This document shows, piece by piece, positions 19,636 through 28,270 of a stretch of DNA of 39,379 nt. Under the pieces are notes generated by a model, which ran no database searches, was not told the DNA's origin, and saw only the letters and a program-made list of their open reading frames with translations. The translations under genes and the position numbers were made by a program. The DNA is taken from NCBI GenBank assembly GCA_027068765.1, contig JAMOMC010000071.1, forward strand, positions 1 to 39,379, read 5' to 3'. This DNA is from Campylobacterales bacterium. Lineage in GTDB: Bacteria > Campylobacterota > Campylobacteria > Campylobacterales > QNZT01. The stretch's first letter is position 1. Every line of letters begins with the position of its first letter.

Positions 19636-19866
19636 ATTGAAAAAAATCAGTGCTATTACTGCCAGTTGTGGATTATTGAATGTTCATTTTTTAATGCTCT
19701 AGAAATCAGTAAATATTATAGGTTGCACAAAAAACATATGCCAATAAAATATCAACAAACATGTCCAGCTATGAATAGTTCATTTAGGAAAAGATATATT
19801 CAAGATATTAATGATTCTTGGTCAAAGGAGAGTTGCAGATTGATGAAAATTTGTAGAGTAAACTAA
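19636..19866 (+). CDS. Small Cys-rich hypothetical protein, start uncertain
   Basis: A plus-strand frame open from 19588 to TAA at 19864-19866. The first standard start is TTG at 19666 (66 residues). The frame reads protein-like slightly upstream, with CYYCQLW beginning near 19651; ATT at 19636 would be needed to include it. The body is rich in Tyr, Lys and Cys (LEISKYYRLHKKHMP, QQTCPAMNS, KRYIQDINDSW, SCRLMKICRVN), with CxxC plus several later Cys. No RBS is evident. It could be a small metal-binding protein or a remnant. The rest of 19555-19897 holds only the hairpins described separately. Confidence 0.35.
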   Translation: MEKNQCYYCQLWIIECSFFNALEISKYYRLHKKHMPIKYQQTCPAMNSSFRKRYIQDINDSWSKESCRLMKICRVN

Positions 19867-19887
19867 AGGAGTTAAACTCCTTTAGTT
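19861..19887 (-). terminator. 11-bp hairpin, bidirectional terminator between the small ORF and petC
   Basis: AACTAAAGGAG (19861-19871) pairs exactly with 19877-19887 around a five-base loop. Read on the minus strand it follows petC and is trailed by TTTAC; read on the plus strand it overlaps the stop of the small Cys-rich frame. It probably ends the petABC transcript. Confidence 0.65.
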
Positions 19888-19890
19888 CAT

Positions 19891-19910
19891 AAAGCTACTA
19901 ATGTAGCTTT
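19891..19910 (-). terminator. Second hairpin overlapping the petC stop
   Basis: AAAGCTAC (19891-19898) pairs with GTAGCTTT (19903-19910) with a TAAT loop. It spans the petC stop codon and lies directly before the larger hairpin, giving a tandem structure at the transcript end. It may stabilise the 3' end rather than terminate. Confidence 0.4.
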
Positions 19911-20845
19911 CTCCAAACAGACTGCTTCCAAAGGTAAGCTAGAACTGTAAAGATGATGAAAAATAGTACTACTTTCCATCCTAGTGAATTTCGTGCATCT
20001 TTTGCAGGATCTCCAGACTCAGTTAGGTATCCCATAACTTTTGTAGCCCCTTCTTCTGTAAGACCAACTCTTGGCATTGCAGTGCCCTCTTTGTGGCTTT
20101 GAGGATTCTCTATAAAGGTAGTAAGAAATGAACCGCTTCTTGCTACTATTATTGTTGAGAGATCAGGAGGTGTACTTCCCATATATGCAGATAGATGATC
20201 TTTATACTCTAAGATTTTAATCTTATGAGCAAGAGTATCTTTCTCAAATTTAAACTTTGGAGTATCTCCTAAGCCTGACATTTTCATATATCTCATATCA
20301 TGACATCTAGCACAAGCATTTTCAAAAGCTTGCTTGTTTGTGTACTCTGCAGGTGCTATAGATTTAAGATAAGCTACCATATCAGCAACTTCTTGATCTA
20401 AATCCCCACCAGCTCCAGCAAAACCTGGCATAGGGTGTGGACTATCAGCAGAAAATTTATGTTCAACTTTTAGAGCTTTTGTTGGATTTTTGATAAGTTC
20501 AGCTAAAAACTTCTCTTCATAAAGTACTCCTGATAAACCTAAATCAGGAGGATTTACACCATAAGCACCAGCAGCACTTAGTGCATCCATAGGTGCTGGC
20601 ATACCTTGTGATTCTATACCATGACAACCTGTACAAGCTCCTGCTCCTGTTACTAACTCTTTACCTCTTACAGCATCACCTGTTTTTGATAGTGCTGCTA
20701 AATCTTTGTACTCATACTTTTCACTCTCAACAGTTTTGTGCATTACCGAGTGAGCATATGTTTCAACTCCTAAATATATAACTAGTGAGAAGAAGACAAC
20801 TACGCCTAAAATTATGAGTTCTTTATCTAATTTCTTTTTTTTCAT
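19898..20845 (-). CDS. petC: Cytochrome bc1 complex, di-haem cytochrome c subunit
   Basis: Electron-accepting c-type cytochrome of the quinol:cytochrome c oxidoreductase, facing the periplasm. The 315-residue protein has an N-terminal membrane anchor (about residues 10-28), haem site CTGCH (71-75) with MPGFAG as a likely Met-ligand region, a second haem site CARCH (178-182) with AMPRVG, and a C-terminal membrane helix (about 290-306). Two haems replace the mono-haem cytochrome c1 of mitochondria and alphaproteobacteria; the di-haem form is known from Campylobacterota. It is last in the petA-petB-petC cluster, nine bases after petB. Confidence 0.93.
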   Translation of the reverse strand: MKKKKLDKELIILGVVVFFSLVIYLGVETYAHSVMHKTVESEKYEYKDLAALSKTGDAVRGKELVTGAGACTGCHGIESQGMPAPMDALSAAGAYGVNPPDLGLSGVLYEEKFLAELIKNPTKALKVEHKFSADSPHPMPGFAGAGGDLDQEVADMVAYLKSIAPAEYTNKQAFENACARCHDMRYMKMSGLGDTPKFKFEKDTLAHKIKILEYKDHLSAYMGSTPPDLSTIIVARSGSFLTTFIENPQSHKEGTAMPRVGLTEEGATKVMGYLTESGDPAKDARNSLGWKVVLFFIIFTVLAYLWKQSVWRKLH

Positions 20846-20854
20846 TTCGCCCTC

Positions 20855-22090
20855 CTACTTTTTTTTCTCTAGCATTGTTATGATAGGAAGTGCAATAAAT
20901 AGACCTAAAAATGTCCATACAGCAACCCCGCCAATTACATTAAATATACCTTCAGGTGGTAATTTACCCATGATGGTAAGTACAATCATATCTACAAGCA
21001 TTACCCAAAACCAAATAGCAAATAGTCCTCTTTTATTTGCCGGAGCAACATTTGGACTTCTATCTAAAAATGGTATCAAGAAAAATGCAACTTGTGCAAA
21101 CATAAATGCAACTAAGCCTGGATCTTTAGCAAAAGGTCTAAGAACTTCGTAACTCCACAAGAAGTACCACTCAGGGTAAATATGTGCAGGAGTTTTAAGT
21201 CCATTTGCAGGATCTAAGTTAACAGGGTCTAGTGCAAATGTAAAATGGTAAAACACTAGATAGAAAAAGAATGTTAAAAAGACACCAAGAACAAAGATAT
21301 CTTTACTTAAGAAATCAAACTGAAATCTCATAACTTTTGAACCTTTAGTATCACCTGCTAAATACTTTTTACTCTCTACTTCAAAATCGATATCCTCACC
21401 ATCTTGGTTATTAACATGTGGAATTCTAAGAGCTCCAAAATGAAGACCAATTAGTCCTAAAATTGCTAAAGGAAGCAAAAGAACATGAAGCATATAAAAT
21501 CGTGTTAAAAATGCATCTCCTGGAACAAAATCACCTCTAAGCCATTCAACAAGTCCTGGAGCATTAAGCATACCTCCTGCAATTTCTGGAGAGAAGCCTT
21601 CAAAAATATTAGTGATAACCATACCAGCCCAGTAACTCATCTGTCCCCAAGGTAACATATATCCGCTAAATGCTTCAGCAGAAAATGTCACAAAAAGTAA
21701 CATACCAGAGATCCATATCATCTCACGACCTTGTTTATATGAGCCGTAATAGATAGCTGTAAACATATGTATATAGACAATCAAAAAGATTACAGATGCC
21801 GCAACTGCATGAATATGCCGCCATAACCAACCATAACCAACCTCTGCCATAATCGTATAGTTAACACTATCAAATGCCAAGTCTACATCTGGTTTATAGT
21901 ACATCATTAGAAAAATACCAGAAATAAGAAGTAACTTAAATGTTATTGCCAACACCATACCCATAGCCCATAAAAAGTTAATGTTTTTTGGAATCCAATA
22001 CTCGCTAGCCATTATTTTTTCAATTTTTTTAGTACCTAATCGCTGGTCAAACCAGTCGCCGATTGAAGTCGCTTTTTTAAAATTTGCCAT
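20855..22090 (-). CDS. petB: Cytochrome bc1 complex, cytochrome b subunit
   Basis: Membrane di-haem b subunit holding the quinol oxidation and quinone reduction sites. The 411-residue protein has haem-ligand His pairs in WRHIHAVAAS/YIHMF and in FYMLHVLLLP/GLHFGALR, and the quinol-site motif PEWY in IYPEWYFLWSYEVLR. Hydrophobic helices cover most of it, and its length fits a full-length cytochrome b rather than a split b6/subunit IV pair. An RBS (AGGAGAG on the coding strand) precedes the ATG. Nine bases separate it from petA and from petC, so the three form one operon read on the minus strand. Confidence 0.96.
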   Translation of the reverse strand: MANFKKATSIGDWFDQRLGTKKIEKIMASEYWIPKNINFLWAMGMVLAITFKLLLISGIFLMMYYKPDVDLAFDSVNYTIMAEVGYGWLWRHIHAVAASVIFLIVYIHMFTAIYYGSYKQGREMIWISGMLLFVTFSAEAFSGYMLPWGQMSYWAGMVITNIFEGFSPEIAGGMLNAPGLVEWLRGDFVPGDAFLTRFYMLHVLLLPLAILGLIGLHFGALRIPHVNNQDGEDIDFEVESKKYLAGDTKGSKVMRFQFDFLSKDIFVLGVFLTFFFYLVFYHFTFALDPVNLDPANGLKTPAHIYPEWYFLWSYEVLRPFAKDPGLVAFMFAQVAFFLIPFLDRSPNVAPANKRGLFAIWFWVMLVDMIVLTIMGKLPPEGIFNVIGGVAVWTFLGLFIALPIITMLEKKK

Positions 22091-22099
22091 CTCTCCTCC

Positions 22100-22609
22100 T
22101 TATGTTAATAAATTAGCAGCTTTTAATGCTTTATATTCACTGCCTTCTTCACCGATAACTAACTTAGTACCATCAAGTTTAAATGGTGGAATAAGAAGAG
22201 CTTTCTCAGGTGGTAGCTTAGTAGCTTCACCGCTTAAGTTAAATGTTCCCCCATGGCAAGCACAGAGAAAGTTTTTGTCCGCAGGCTTGTAGGCTGGTAT
22301 GCACCCTAGATGAGTACAAAGTCCTATGGATATATGAAATCTAGATCCATTTACTATGACATCTCTCTCATTTTCTTCATCATTTGGACCTTTTTTGAGA
22401 ATAAATATAGGTTTACCTCTCCATTTTTCAACATTTAAGACATCTTCTTCCATCGTGCTTAAATCTACAGTAGTAAAACCTGCAGCTTTAACACTAGGGA
22501 GAGGATCCCAAGTTCTTTTCATTGCACCAAGTGCAGCGATACTACCGATAGCAGTAAAACCACCTAAAGCAAATCCAAGAAAATTTCTTCTCTCTTTTTC
22601 AACAGCCAT
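22100..22609 (-). CDS. petA: Cytochrome bc1 complex, Rieske iron-sulfur protein
   Basis: Takes the first electron from quinol through a 2Fe-2S cluster. The 169-residue protein has a Tat-like N-terminus with RRNFLGF (residues 7-13) and a hydrophobic anchor (about 12-30). Cluster box 1 is CTHLGC (98-103) and box 2 is CACHGG (116-121); the usual Pro between the box 2 Cys residues (CPCHG) is Ala here. First gene of petABC; the promoter should lie in 22610-22699, between it and mnmG, though both are read on the minus strand so mnmG may also read into it. Confidence 0.95.
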   Translation of the reverse strand: MAVEKERRNFLGFALGGFTAIGSIAALGAMKRTWDPLPSVKAAGFTTVDLSTMEEDVLNVEKWRGKPIFILKKGPNDEENERDVIVNGSRFHISIGLCTHLGCIPAYKPADKNFLCACHGGTFNLSGEATKLPPEKALLIPPFKLDGTKLVIGEEGSEYKALKAANLLT

Positions 22610-22699
22610 GTAATCTCCTTAATATAAAAATTTATAATAACTCAAATTGTAACCCATGTAATATTAAAAACTGTTGATTTAAATTAAATAGTTAAATAT

Positions 22700-24577
22700 T
22701 TAGCTTAAGCTTTTTCTTTTTTGCTCCATCTTTATGTATATATGCAAGATGTCAATAGCAGCTGGAGTTACTCCGCTAATCTGGCTTGCATTAAAAAGTG
22801 TTGGAGGATTAAATGTTTGAAATTTTTCGATAATTTCATTGCTTAGACCCGCTACACTCGCAAAATTAAAATTTTTTGGAATTTTTATATTTATTAAATT
22901 TTTCATCTTATCTATCTGTTTTTGCTGTTTTTCTATGTAGTTTGCATACTTGGATTCTATTAGAATTTGTTCTTTTGTATCTTTGGCAAATTCTGCAAAC
23001 TCTGGTATGAGTTTATCTAGTTTTTCTATATTAAAACTCTCTCTTCCTACCACACTTTTTAGTGCTATTTTATCTGTTGCAGGACTTTCATTGATCTCTT
23101 TTAATATCTTAGAATTCTCTTTTGATGGAGTTGTAAAATTTTCATTTAGATAACTTTTTGCAAAAGCTAAATCTTTTGCTTTTAGTGCTATTTTTTCAAA
23201 AAAAGTATTTTCTATAAGTCCTAATCTATGACCATGGTGGCTAAGTCTTAAGTCAGCATTATCCTCTCTTAAAAGTAGACGATACTCAGCTCTACTTGTA
23301 AACATTCTATATGGCTCTTTTGTTCCTTTTGTCACTAAATCATCTATCATTACACCGATGTAAGCTTCATCTCGTCTCAAAATAAAACTCTCTTTTTCAT
23401 CTATTGATAAAACAGCATTAATTCCAGCCATCAATCCTTGAGCTCCTGCCTCTTCATAACCTGTTGTTCCGTTTATCTGTCCTGCTAAATAGAGACCTTT
23501 TATCTTTTTTGTCTCTAAAGTATGTTTAAGTTGTGTAGGGTTTACATAATCATACTCTATCGCATAACCATATCGTGTAATCTTGGCATTTTCTAAACCT
23601 TTTATGGAGCGGAGCATCTCTAACTGTACATCTGAAGGAAGAGATGTTGTAAGTCCATTTATATAGTATTCATTTGCTTCTATGGTTTGAGGCTCTATAA
23701 AAAGATGATGTCTATTTTTTTCACTAAATCTATTTACTTTATCTTCTATGCTTGGACAATATCTAGGTCCAACACCCTCAATTTGCCCTGTAAACATTGG
23801 AGCTTTATGAAAATTTTTAGATATTAAATCGTGAGTATTTGTATTTGTGTATGTGATGAAGCAAGGGAGCTGTTTTGGGCTAAAGCTCTCTTTGTTGGTT
23901 TTGAAACTAAAAGGGATAGGGTTTTTATCTCCTCCTTGTTGTTCCATTGCCGAAAAATCGATAGTTGTTGCATCTATTCTGGCACAAGTTCCTGTTTTTA
24001 ATCTTCCTAAAATTAATCCAAGTGAGGTTAAGCTATCACTTAATTTATAAGATGCAAACTCTCCTTGCCTGCCTGCTTTTTTTGTATACTCTCCAATATG
24101 AATGAGACCTTTTAAAAATGTACCTGATGTTATGATAACTTTTTTTGTTTCGTAGATATTTTGCAAATCAGTCTTTACAGCACTTATTTTGCCGTTTTTT
24201 TCAAGTATTTCGTCTGCCATCTCTTGTTTTATAGTTAAATTTTCACAATTTAAACAGATATCTCTCATATAGATGCTATATCTATCCATATCAATTTGAG
24301 CACGACTTCCTCTAACAGCTGGTCCTTTTGATGAGTTTAGTATGCGGTATTGGATTCCTGTTTTATCTGTGCAAACTCCCATCTCTCCACCAAGAGCATC
24401 TATCTCCTTTACAAGATGACCTTTTGCAAGTCCTCCAATTGCGGGGTTACAGCTAATTGCCCCTATTTTCTCTATCGAAATTGTTAAAAGAAGAGTATTT
24501 TTCCCCATTCTTGCACTTGCTAGTGAGGCTTCTATGCCAGCATGCCCTGCACCTATAACTATTATATCGTATCTCAT
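22700..24577 (-). CDS. mnmG: tRNA uridine-5-carboxymethylaminomethyl modification enzyme MnmG
   Basis: FAD enzyme that with MnmE (GTPase) modifies the wobble uridine of several tRNAs. The 625-residue length is standard. It has the FAD dinucleotide-binding motif GAGHAG (residues 9-14), [44 protein letters not shown] and [18 protein letters not shown]. The C-terminal helical part ends with [13 protein letters not shown], the MnmE-binding region. Upstream, 24578-24752 separates it from the divergent reductase gene and probably carries both promoters. Confidence 0.97.
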   Translation of the reverse strand: MRYDIIVIGAGHAGIEASLASARMGKNTLLLTISIEKIGAISCNPAIGGLAKGHLVKEIDALGGEMGVCTDKTGIQYRILNSSKGPAVRGSRAQIDMDRYSIYMRDICLNCENLTIKQEMADEILEKNGKISAVKTDLQNIYETKKVIITSGTFLKGLIHIGEYTKKAGRQGEFASYKLSDSLTSLGLILGRLKTGTCARIDATTIDFSAMEQQGGDKNPIPFSFKTNKESFSPKQLPCFITYTNTNTHDLISKNFHKAPMFTGQIEGVGPRYCPSIEDKVNRFSEKNRHHLFIEPQTIEANEYYINGLTTSLPSDVQLEMLRSIKGLENAKITRYGYAIEYDYVNPTQLKHTLETKKIKGLYLAGQINGTTGYEEAGAQGLMAGINAVLSIDEKESFILRRDEAYIGVMIDDLVTKGTKEPYRMFTSRAEYRLLLREDNADLRLSHHGHRLGLIENTFFEKIALKAKDLAFAKSYLNENFTTPSKENSKILKEINESPATDKIALKSVVGRESFNIEKLDKLIPEFAEFAKDTKEQILIESKYANYIEKQQKQIDKMKNLINIKIPKNFNFASVAGLSNEIIEKFQTFNPPTLFNASQISGVTPAAIDILHIYIKMEQKRKSLS

Positions 24578-24752
24578 AAATTATTCTTTTTTTAACCTAT
24601 TATATATCACAATAGGTTCAGGATTGATAAACGATGCAATGATTTTTGCATTTTAAATTTTCATTGATTAAAATATAGGCAGATAATAAGTTAAAAGTTT
24701 TGCATTATTTAGTAGAATGATTATAACTTATAATTAAGGAAGCTATATACAG

Positions 24753-26654
24753 ATGTTGGAAAAGTTGATAAAAGTTAGCCAAGAGAGAAATGAAAAAATT
24801 AATAAAATTGAAAAAATCAAGCCAAATAGAACTGTTGATGAGGCCATTTTAAAATTAAAAGAGTATGCAAAAAGTGGCTATGATTCGATAGAACAAGATG
24901 ATAAAGCGGTTTTTTTCAAATATTTTGGTATCTTTGACAAGGAGAAACCAAATGGAAAAAATCACTTTATGCTTCGTATAAGAGTGCCTGGCGGACAACT
25001 TAGTGTAGAACAAGCGAAAAAAATAGGTGAAGTTGCTAAAATCTATGGCAATAACTATATCGATATTACTACACGGATGCAAATTCAACTTAGGTACCTA
25101 AAGATTGAAGATTTGCCAACTCTCTTAGAGGATTTAGATAGTGTTGGTATAACTACCTATCAAACAGGTATCGATAATCTTAGAAATATTGTAACAGATC
25201 CACTTGATGGGATAAGTTATGACAATGTCATAGATACAATGCCTATTATGAGCAAGATGCAAGATATTTTTTTAAAAATTGATAAATGGATAGGTACACT
25301 TCCTCGAAAATTTAACACTTCTATTAGTGCAAATTATGCAAATAGATGTAATGTTTTTGCACATGATTGCTGTTTTACTCTAGCTCAAAAAGATGGTATT
25401 TTTGGTTTTAATGTCTATTTGGGTGGTAGAGTAGGGTTTTTGGCTAAAAGTGCGAATATTTTTTTAAAACAGGAACAAGTTGTCATCTTTTTTGAGGCTT
25501 TAATTGAGATTTTTAAAGAGTATGGTTTTAAGGATAATAGAAATAAAAACCGTTTACATTTTTTTATAGAAGCTGTAGGAATGGAAAATCTGGTAGAGTT
25601 AATAATTCAAAGAGCTAAATTAGAACATGTTTTGGCTGGTCAAAATTTGATAGAGATGGAGCATTTTGATGCCAAATATGGAAAAGTCGCTTTAAAAGAT
25701 GGTTCATATGCACTTCATGTTGTTGTGCCTGCTGGTATATTTGATGGAGATGCTATGGTTGAAGCTAGTGAGATAGCTAAAATCTATGGCAGTGAGATTA
25801 GGCTTAGTGTGGATCAAAATTTATATATTACTGGTATACAAGATGAAGATATCTCAAATATTTTAACTTGGGATCTCTTTGGTAAATATAAAAATATAAA
25901 TACACCATTTTATAACAATATGATTTCATGTCCTGGGAGTGATACTTGTTCATTTGGTGTAATTCGTGGGAAGATAGATGCTATAGAGATGTCAGAATAT
26001 CTTAGTAAAAATGTAGCGATTGAAGATGCAATGATTCGTATATACTGGTCAGCATGCATAAAAGGTTGTGGGATTCATGAGCTTGGAGATATAGGACTCT
26101 TGGGGTGCAAAACAAAATTAGAGTCTAAAACGGTTGCTGGAGTTGATATTATACTTGGTGGAAAACTTGTGAGTGAGAGTGTGGAGGCTAGGATGGTTTT
26201 AAAAGCTATACCGATTGTATTTGCTAAATATTATATTGAAGAGTTAGTTTTGGAGTACAAAAGATTAAAACTTTCAAATGAGAGTTTTGAGAAATTTTTT
26301 GAACGCATCTTAACAAAATACTCTTTGGGTTCTATCTCCTTTTTGATGAGTTTTAACTATCTTGTATCTAGAAAATATGATTTACAACATCTTAAAATTT
26401 CACTAAAATCTAAACCAAAAACAGTAACTTATGAAGCATTTGAAATTTTTGATTTTGGACAGATAATCTATAAAAATCTTGAAAATAAAAATCCTTATAA
26501 GATGGTGCATAATTTTCACACAAAAGAGAGATGTGCTAAAGTATCTAAAGGTGTTCCTACTCAAATTGCTACTATCGTTAATAAAATGATAGATCCATCC
26601 GATAAAGGAGCGGAAGTGTTTTCTGAACTTCTAATGGAAATTAATCAATTTTAA
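24753..26654 (+). CDS. Sirohaem/4Fe-4S nitrite or sulfite reductase
   Basis: Six-electron reductase of the ferredoxin-nitrite/sulfite reductase family. The 633-residue protein has the pseudo-duplicated layout: a first half with RIRVPGGQLS, DITTRMQIQLRYL and NIVTDPLDG, and a second half with DGSYALHVVVPAG. The cofactor Cys are C393 and C399 (CPGSDTC) and C435 and C439 (CIKGC). About 110 residues follow after YIEELVLEY, longer than in a minimal enzyme. I favour assimilatory nitrite reductase (NirA-like); sulfite reductase (CysI-like) cannot be excluded without an alignment of substrate-site residues. RBS is AAGGAAG at 24736-24742. No nitrate reductase or flavoprotein partner is adjacent. Confidence 0.85.
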   Translation: MLEKLIKVSQERNEKINKIEKIKPNRTVDEAILKLKEYAKSGYDSIEQDDKAVFFKYFGIFDKEKPNGKNHFMLRIRVPGGQLSVEQAKKIGEVAKIYGNNYIDITTRMQIQLRYLKIEDLPTLLEDLDSVGITTYQTGIDNLRNIVTDPLDGISYDNVIDTMPIMSKMQDIFLKIDKWIGTLPRKFNTSISANYANRCNVFAHDCCFTLAQKDGIFGFNVYLGGRVGFLAKSANIFLKQEQVVIFFEALIEIFKEYGFKDNRNKNRLHFFIEAVGMENLVELIIQRAKLEHVLAGQNLIEMEHFDAKYGKVALKDGSYALHVVVPAGIFDGDAMVEASEIAKIYGSEIRLSVDQNLYITGIQDEDISNILTWDLFGKYKNINTPFYNNMISCPGSDTCSFGVIRGKIDAIEMSEYLSKNVAIEDAMIRIYWSACIKGCGIHELGDIGLLGCKTKLESKTVAGVDIILGGKLVSESVEARMVLKAIPIVFAKYYIEELVLEYKRLKLSNESFEKFFERILTKYSLGSISFLMSFNYLVSRKYDLQHLKISLKSKPKTVTYEAFEIFDFGQIIYKNLENKNPYKMVHNFHTKERCAKVSKGVPTQIATIVNKMIDPSDKGAEVFSELLMEINQF

Positions 26655-26657
26655 TTA

Positions 26658-26666
26658 TGATACAAT
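26658..26666 (+). promoter_or_regulatory. Extended -10 box directly before ribE
   Basis: TGATACAAT is a good extended -10. Its last base is six bases before the ribE ATG, so transcription from it would begin at or next to the ATG and give a leaderless mRNA. There is no Shine-Dalgarno sequence between the reductase stop and ribE, which fits. Confidence 0.4.
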
Positions 26667-26672
26667 AAATCT

Positions 26673-27287
26673 ATGTTTACAGGATTGATAAGAGAGTTGG
26701 CAATAGTCAAAAATATGCAAAATGATTTTTTAACACTAAAGGCTGATTATGTGCCTAGTATCGGGGATTCTATCGCTGTTAATGGAGCTTGTCTTACTGT
26801 TGTTAGATTTGGTGATGGAGAGTTTACTGTGGAACTTTCAAATGAGAGTAAGTCTTTGTTGGCAGTTGAAAATTTAAAAGACAAGGTTCATATAGAGCCT
26901 GCAATGAAGCTTAGTGATAGGTTAGAAGGTCATATAGTTCAAGGGCATGTTGATGTGATTGGAAAGATTTTAAAGATTGATAAAGATGCAAAATCTTATG
27001 ATTTTTTTATACAAGTCCCAAAGAAATTTATCAAGTTTATAATTCCTAAAGGAAGTATTACGATAGATGGTGTGAGCTTGACTGTAAATAGTGTAAAAAA
27101 AGATAGTTTTAGATTGACGATAATTCCTCATACTATGAAAAATACTCTTTTTAAAAGTTATAAAATTGGAACTCGTGTAAATATAGAGACAGATATGTTT
27201 GCAAGATACCTATATCATATGTTTGCAAAAGATGGAGATGGAGATATTAGTTGGGATGATGTAGATAGTATAATGGCTAGATATTGA
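26673..27287 (+). CDS. ribE: Riboflavin synthase, alpha chain
   Basis: Converts two 6,7-dimethyl-8-ribityllumazine molecules to riboflavin. The 204-residue protein shows the internal duplication of the family: MFTGLI and VNGACLTV in the first lumazine-binding domain, HIVQGHVDVIGKI and IDGVSLTVNSV in the second, and a C-terminal trimerisation helix. The gene is alone among rib genes here. pgeF starts inside its last codons (TTG overlapping TGA). No FMN riboswitch is visible in the 18-base gap. Confidence 0.95.
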   Translation: MFTGLIRELAIVKNMQNDFLTLKADYVPSIGDSIAVNGACLTVVRFGDGEFTVELSNESKSLLAVENLKDKVHIEPAMKLSDRLEGHIVQGHVDVIGKILKIDKDAKSYDFFIQVPKKFIKFIIPKGSITIDGVSLTVNSVKKDSFRLTIIPHTMKNTLFKSYKIGTRVNIETDMFARYLYHMFAKDGDGDISWDDVDSIMARY

Positions 27288-28003
27288 TATTTACACCTTT
27301 TGAAAATGAACTGTTTTTTGCAATTACTACTAGATATGGCGGAGTAAGTGAAGTTCCTTATGATAGTTTAAATTTAGCTCTTCATGTTGGAGATAACTCT
27401 TTAAAAGTTTTGGAAAATAGACTTTTGAGTGCTAAAAAATATAATTTTTATATAGAAAATCTTATCTACATGGATCAAGTCCACGGGTGCAATGTAGAGG
27501 TTATAAAAGATTGTTCTATAAATAAAATTGAAAATTGTGATAGTGTGATTACAAATTTAAAAAATATACCGCTTATGGTTATGGTTGCTGATTGTATACC
27601 GATACTTTTTTTTGATAAGGTGAAAAAAGTGATAGGGGTAGCTCATGCTGGTAGAAATGGAACTTTAAAGGAAATTGCAAAAAAGACGATTTTAAAGATG
27701 AAAAGTGAATTTAACTCTTGTGCAGATGATATTTTAGTCTATTTGGGTGCGTCAATTGGTCAGTGTTGTTATGAAGTTGGAGAGGAGATTGCAAATATTG
27801 TTGATTCAAGATATATTCAAAACAGAGATGGAGAGTTTTATTTGAATATTTTAAGTATGAATATTCATCAGATGCAAAGTGTTGGCATAAAAGAGAAAAA
27901 CATACAGGTGCAAGGGATTTGCACTTGCTGCGATAAAAATTATTATTCGTATAGAAGAGAGGGAATTACTGGTAGATTTGCTGGTATTTTAAAGTTAAAA
28001 TAA
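27284..28003 (+). CDS. pgeF: Peptidoglycan editing factor PgeF (multicopper polyphenol-oxidase/laccase family)
   Basis: Family members keep L-Ser out of peptidoglycan stems and also show purine nucleoside phosphorylase-type activity. The 239-residue protein has FFAITTRYGGVS, SLNLALHVGD, MDQVHGCNV (metal His), VADCIPILF (metal Cys), GVAHAGRNGT (metal His; usually HAGW), LGASIGQCCYEVG and a closing TCCDKNYYSYRREG. It starts at TTG overlapping the ribE stop by four bases and ends one base before the flhX ATG, so the three genes form a tightly packed unit. Confidence 0.93.
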   Translation: MIFTPFENELFFAITTRYGGVSEVPYDSLNLALHVGDNSLKVLENRLLSAKKYNFYIENLIYMDQVHGCNVEVIKDCSINKIENCDSVITNLKNIPLMVMVADCIPILFFDKVKKVIGVAHAGRNGTLKEIAKKTILKMKSEFNSCADDILVYLGASIGQCCYEVGEEIANIVDSRYIQNRDGEFYLNILSMNIHQMQSVGIKEKNIQVQGICTCCDKNYYSYRREGITGRFAGILKLK

Positions 28004-28270
28004 ATGGATAAAAAAGTAGTAGCTTTAAAATACGAAGAAAATGGAAATTCCGCTCCAAAAGTAGTAGCCCAAGGAAAAGGAAAAGTTGCTGAGAGCATAA
28101 TGCAAAAAGCCAAAGAGTTTGATATACCAATTTTTCAAAACAAAGCTTTAGCTGAGAGTCTTTTAAATTTAAATTTAGATGAACAGATACCGCCAAATCT
28201 TTATAAAGCTGTGGCGGAGGTTTTTGTCTGGCTTATGAAGAGTGAGAAAAAAGCTCAAATGAGTCGTTAA
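28004..28270 (+). CDS. flhX: FlhB C-terminal-domain homologue (FlhX)
   Basis: An 88-residue protein equivalent to the cytoplasmic C-terminal half of FlhB, the substrate-specificity switch of the flagellar export apparatus. It has VVALKY, APKVVAQGKGKVAESI, DIPIFQNKALAESLL and IPPNLYKAVAEVFVWL. It begins just after the place where FlhB has its NPTH self-cleavage site, so it matches the cleaved CC fragment made as a separate protein. In H. pylori the FlhX homologue (HP1575) has been reported to stand in for the FlhB C-terminus. It directly follows pgeF; its end overlaps the convergent EAL gene by four bases. Confidence 0.85.
   Translation: MDKKVVALKYEENGNSAPKVVAQGKGKVAESIMQKAKEFDIPIFQNKALAESLLNLNLDEQIPPNLYKAVAEVFVWLMKSEKKAQMSR

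Noticed and set aside
24630-24660. A small hairpin between mnmG and the reductase gene as a terminator
   Set aside because: The two genes diverge there, so no transcript ends in this gap; the six-base AT-rich stem is likely chance.
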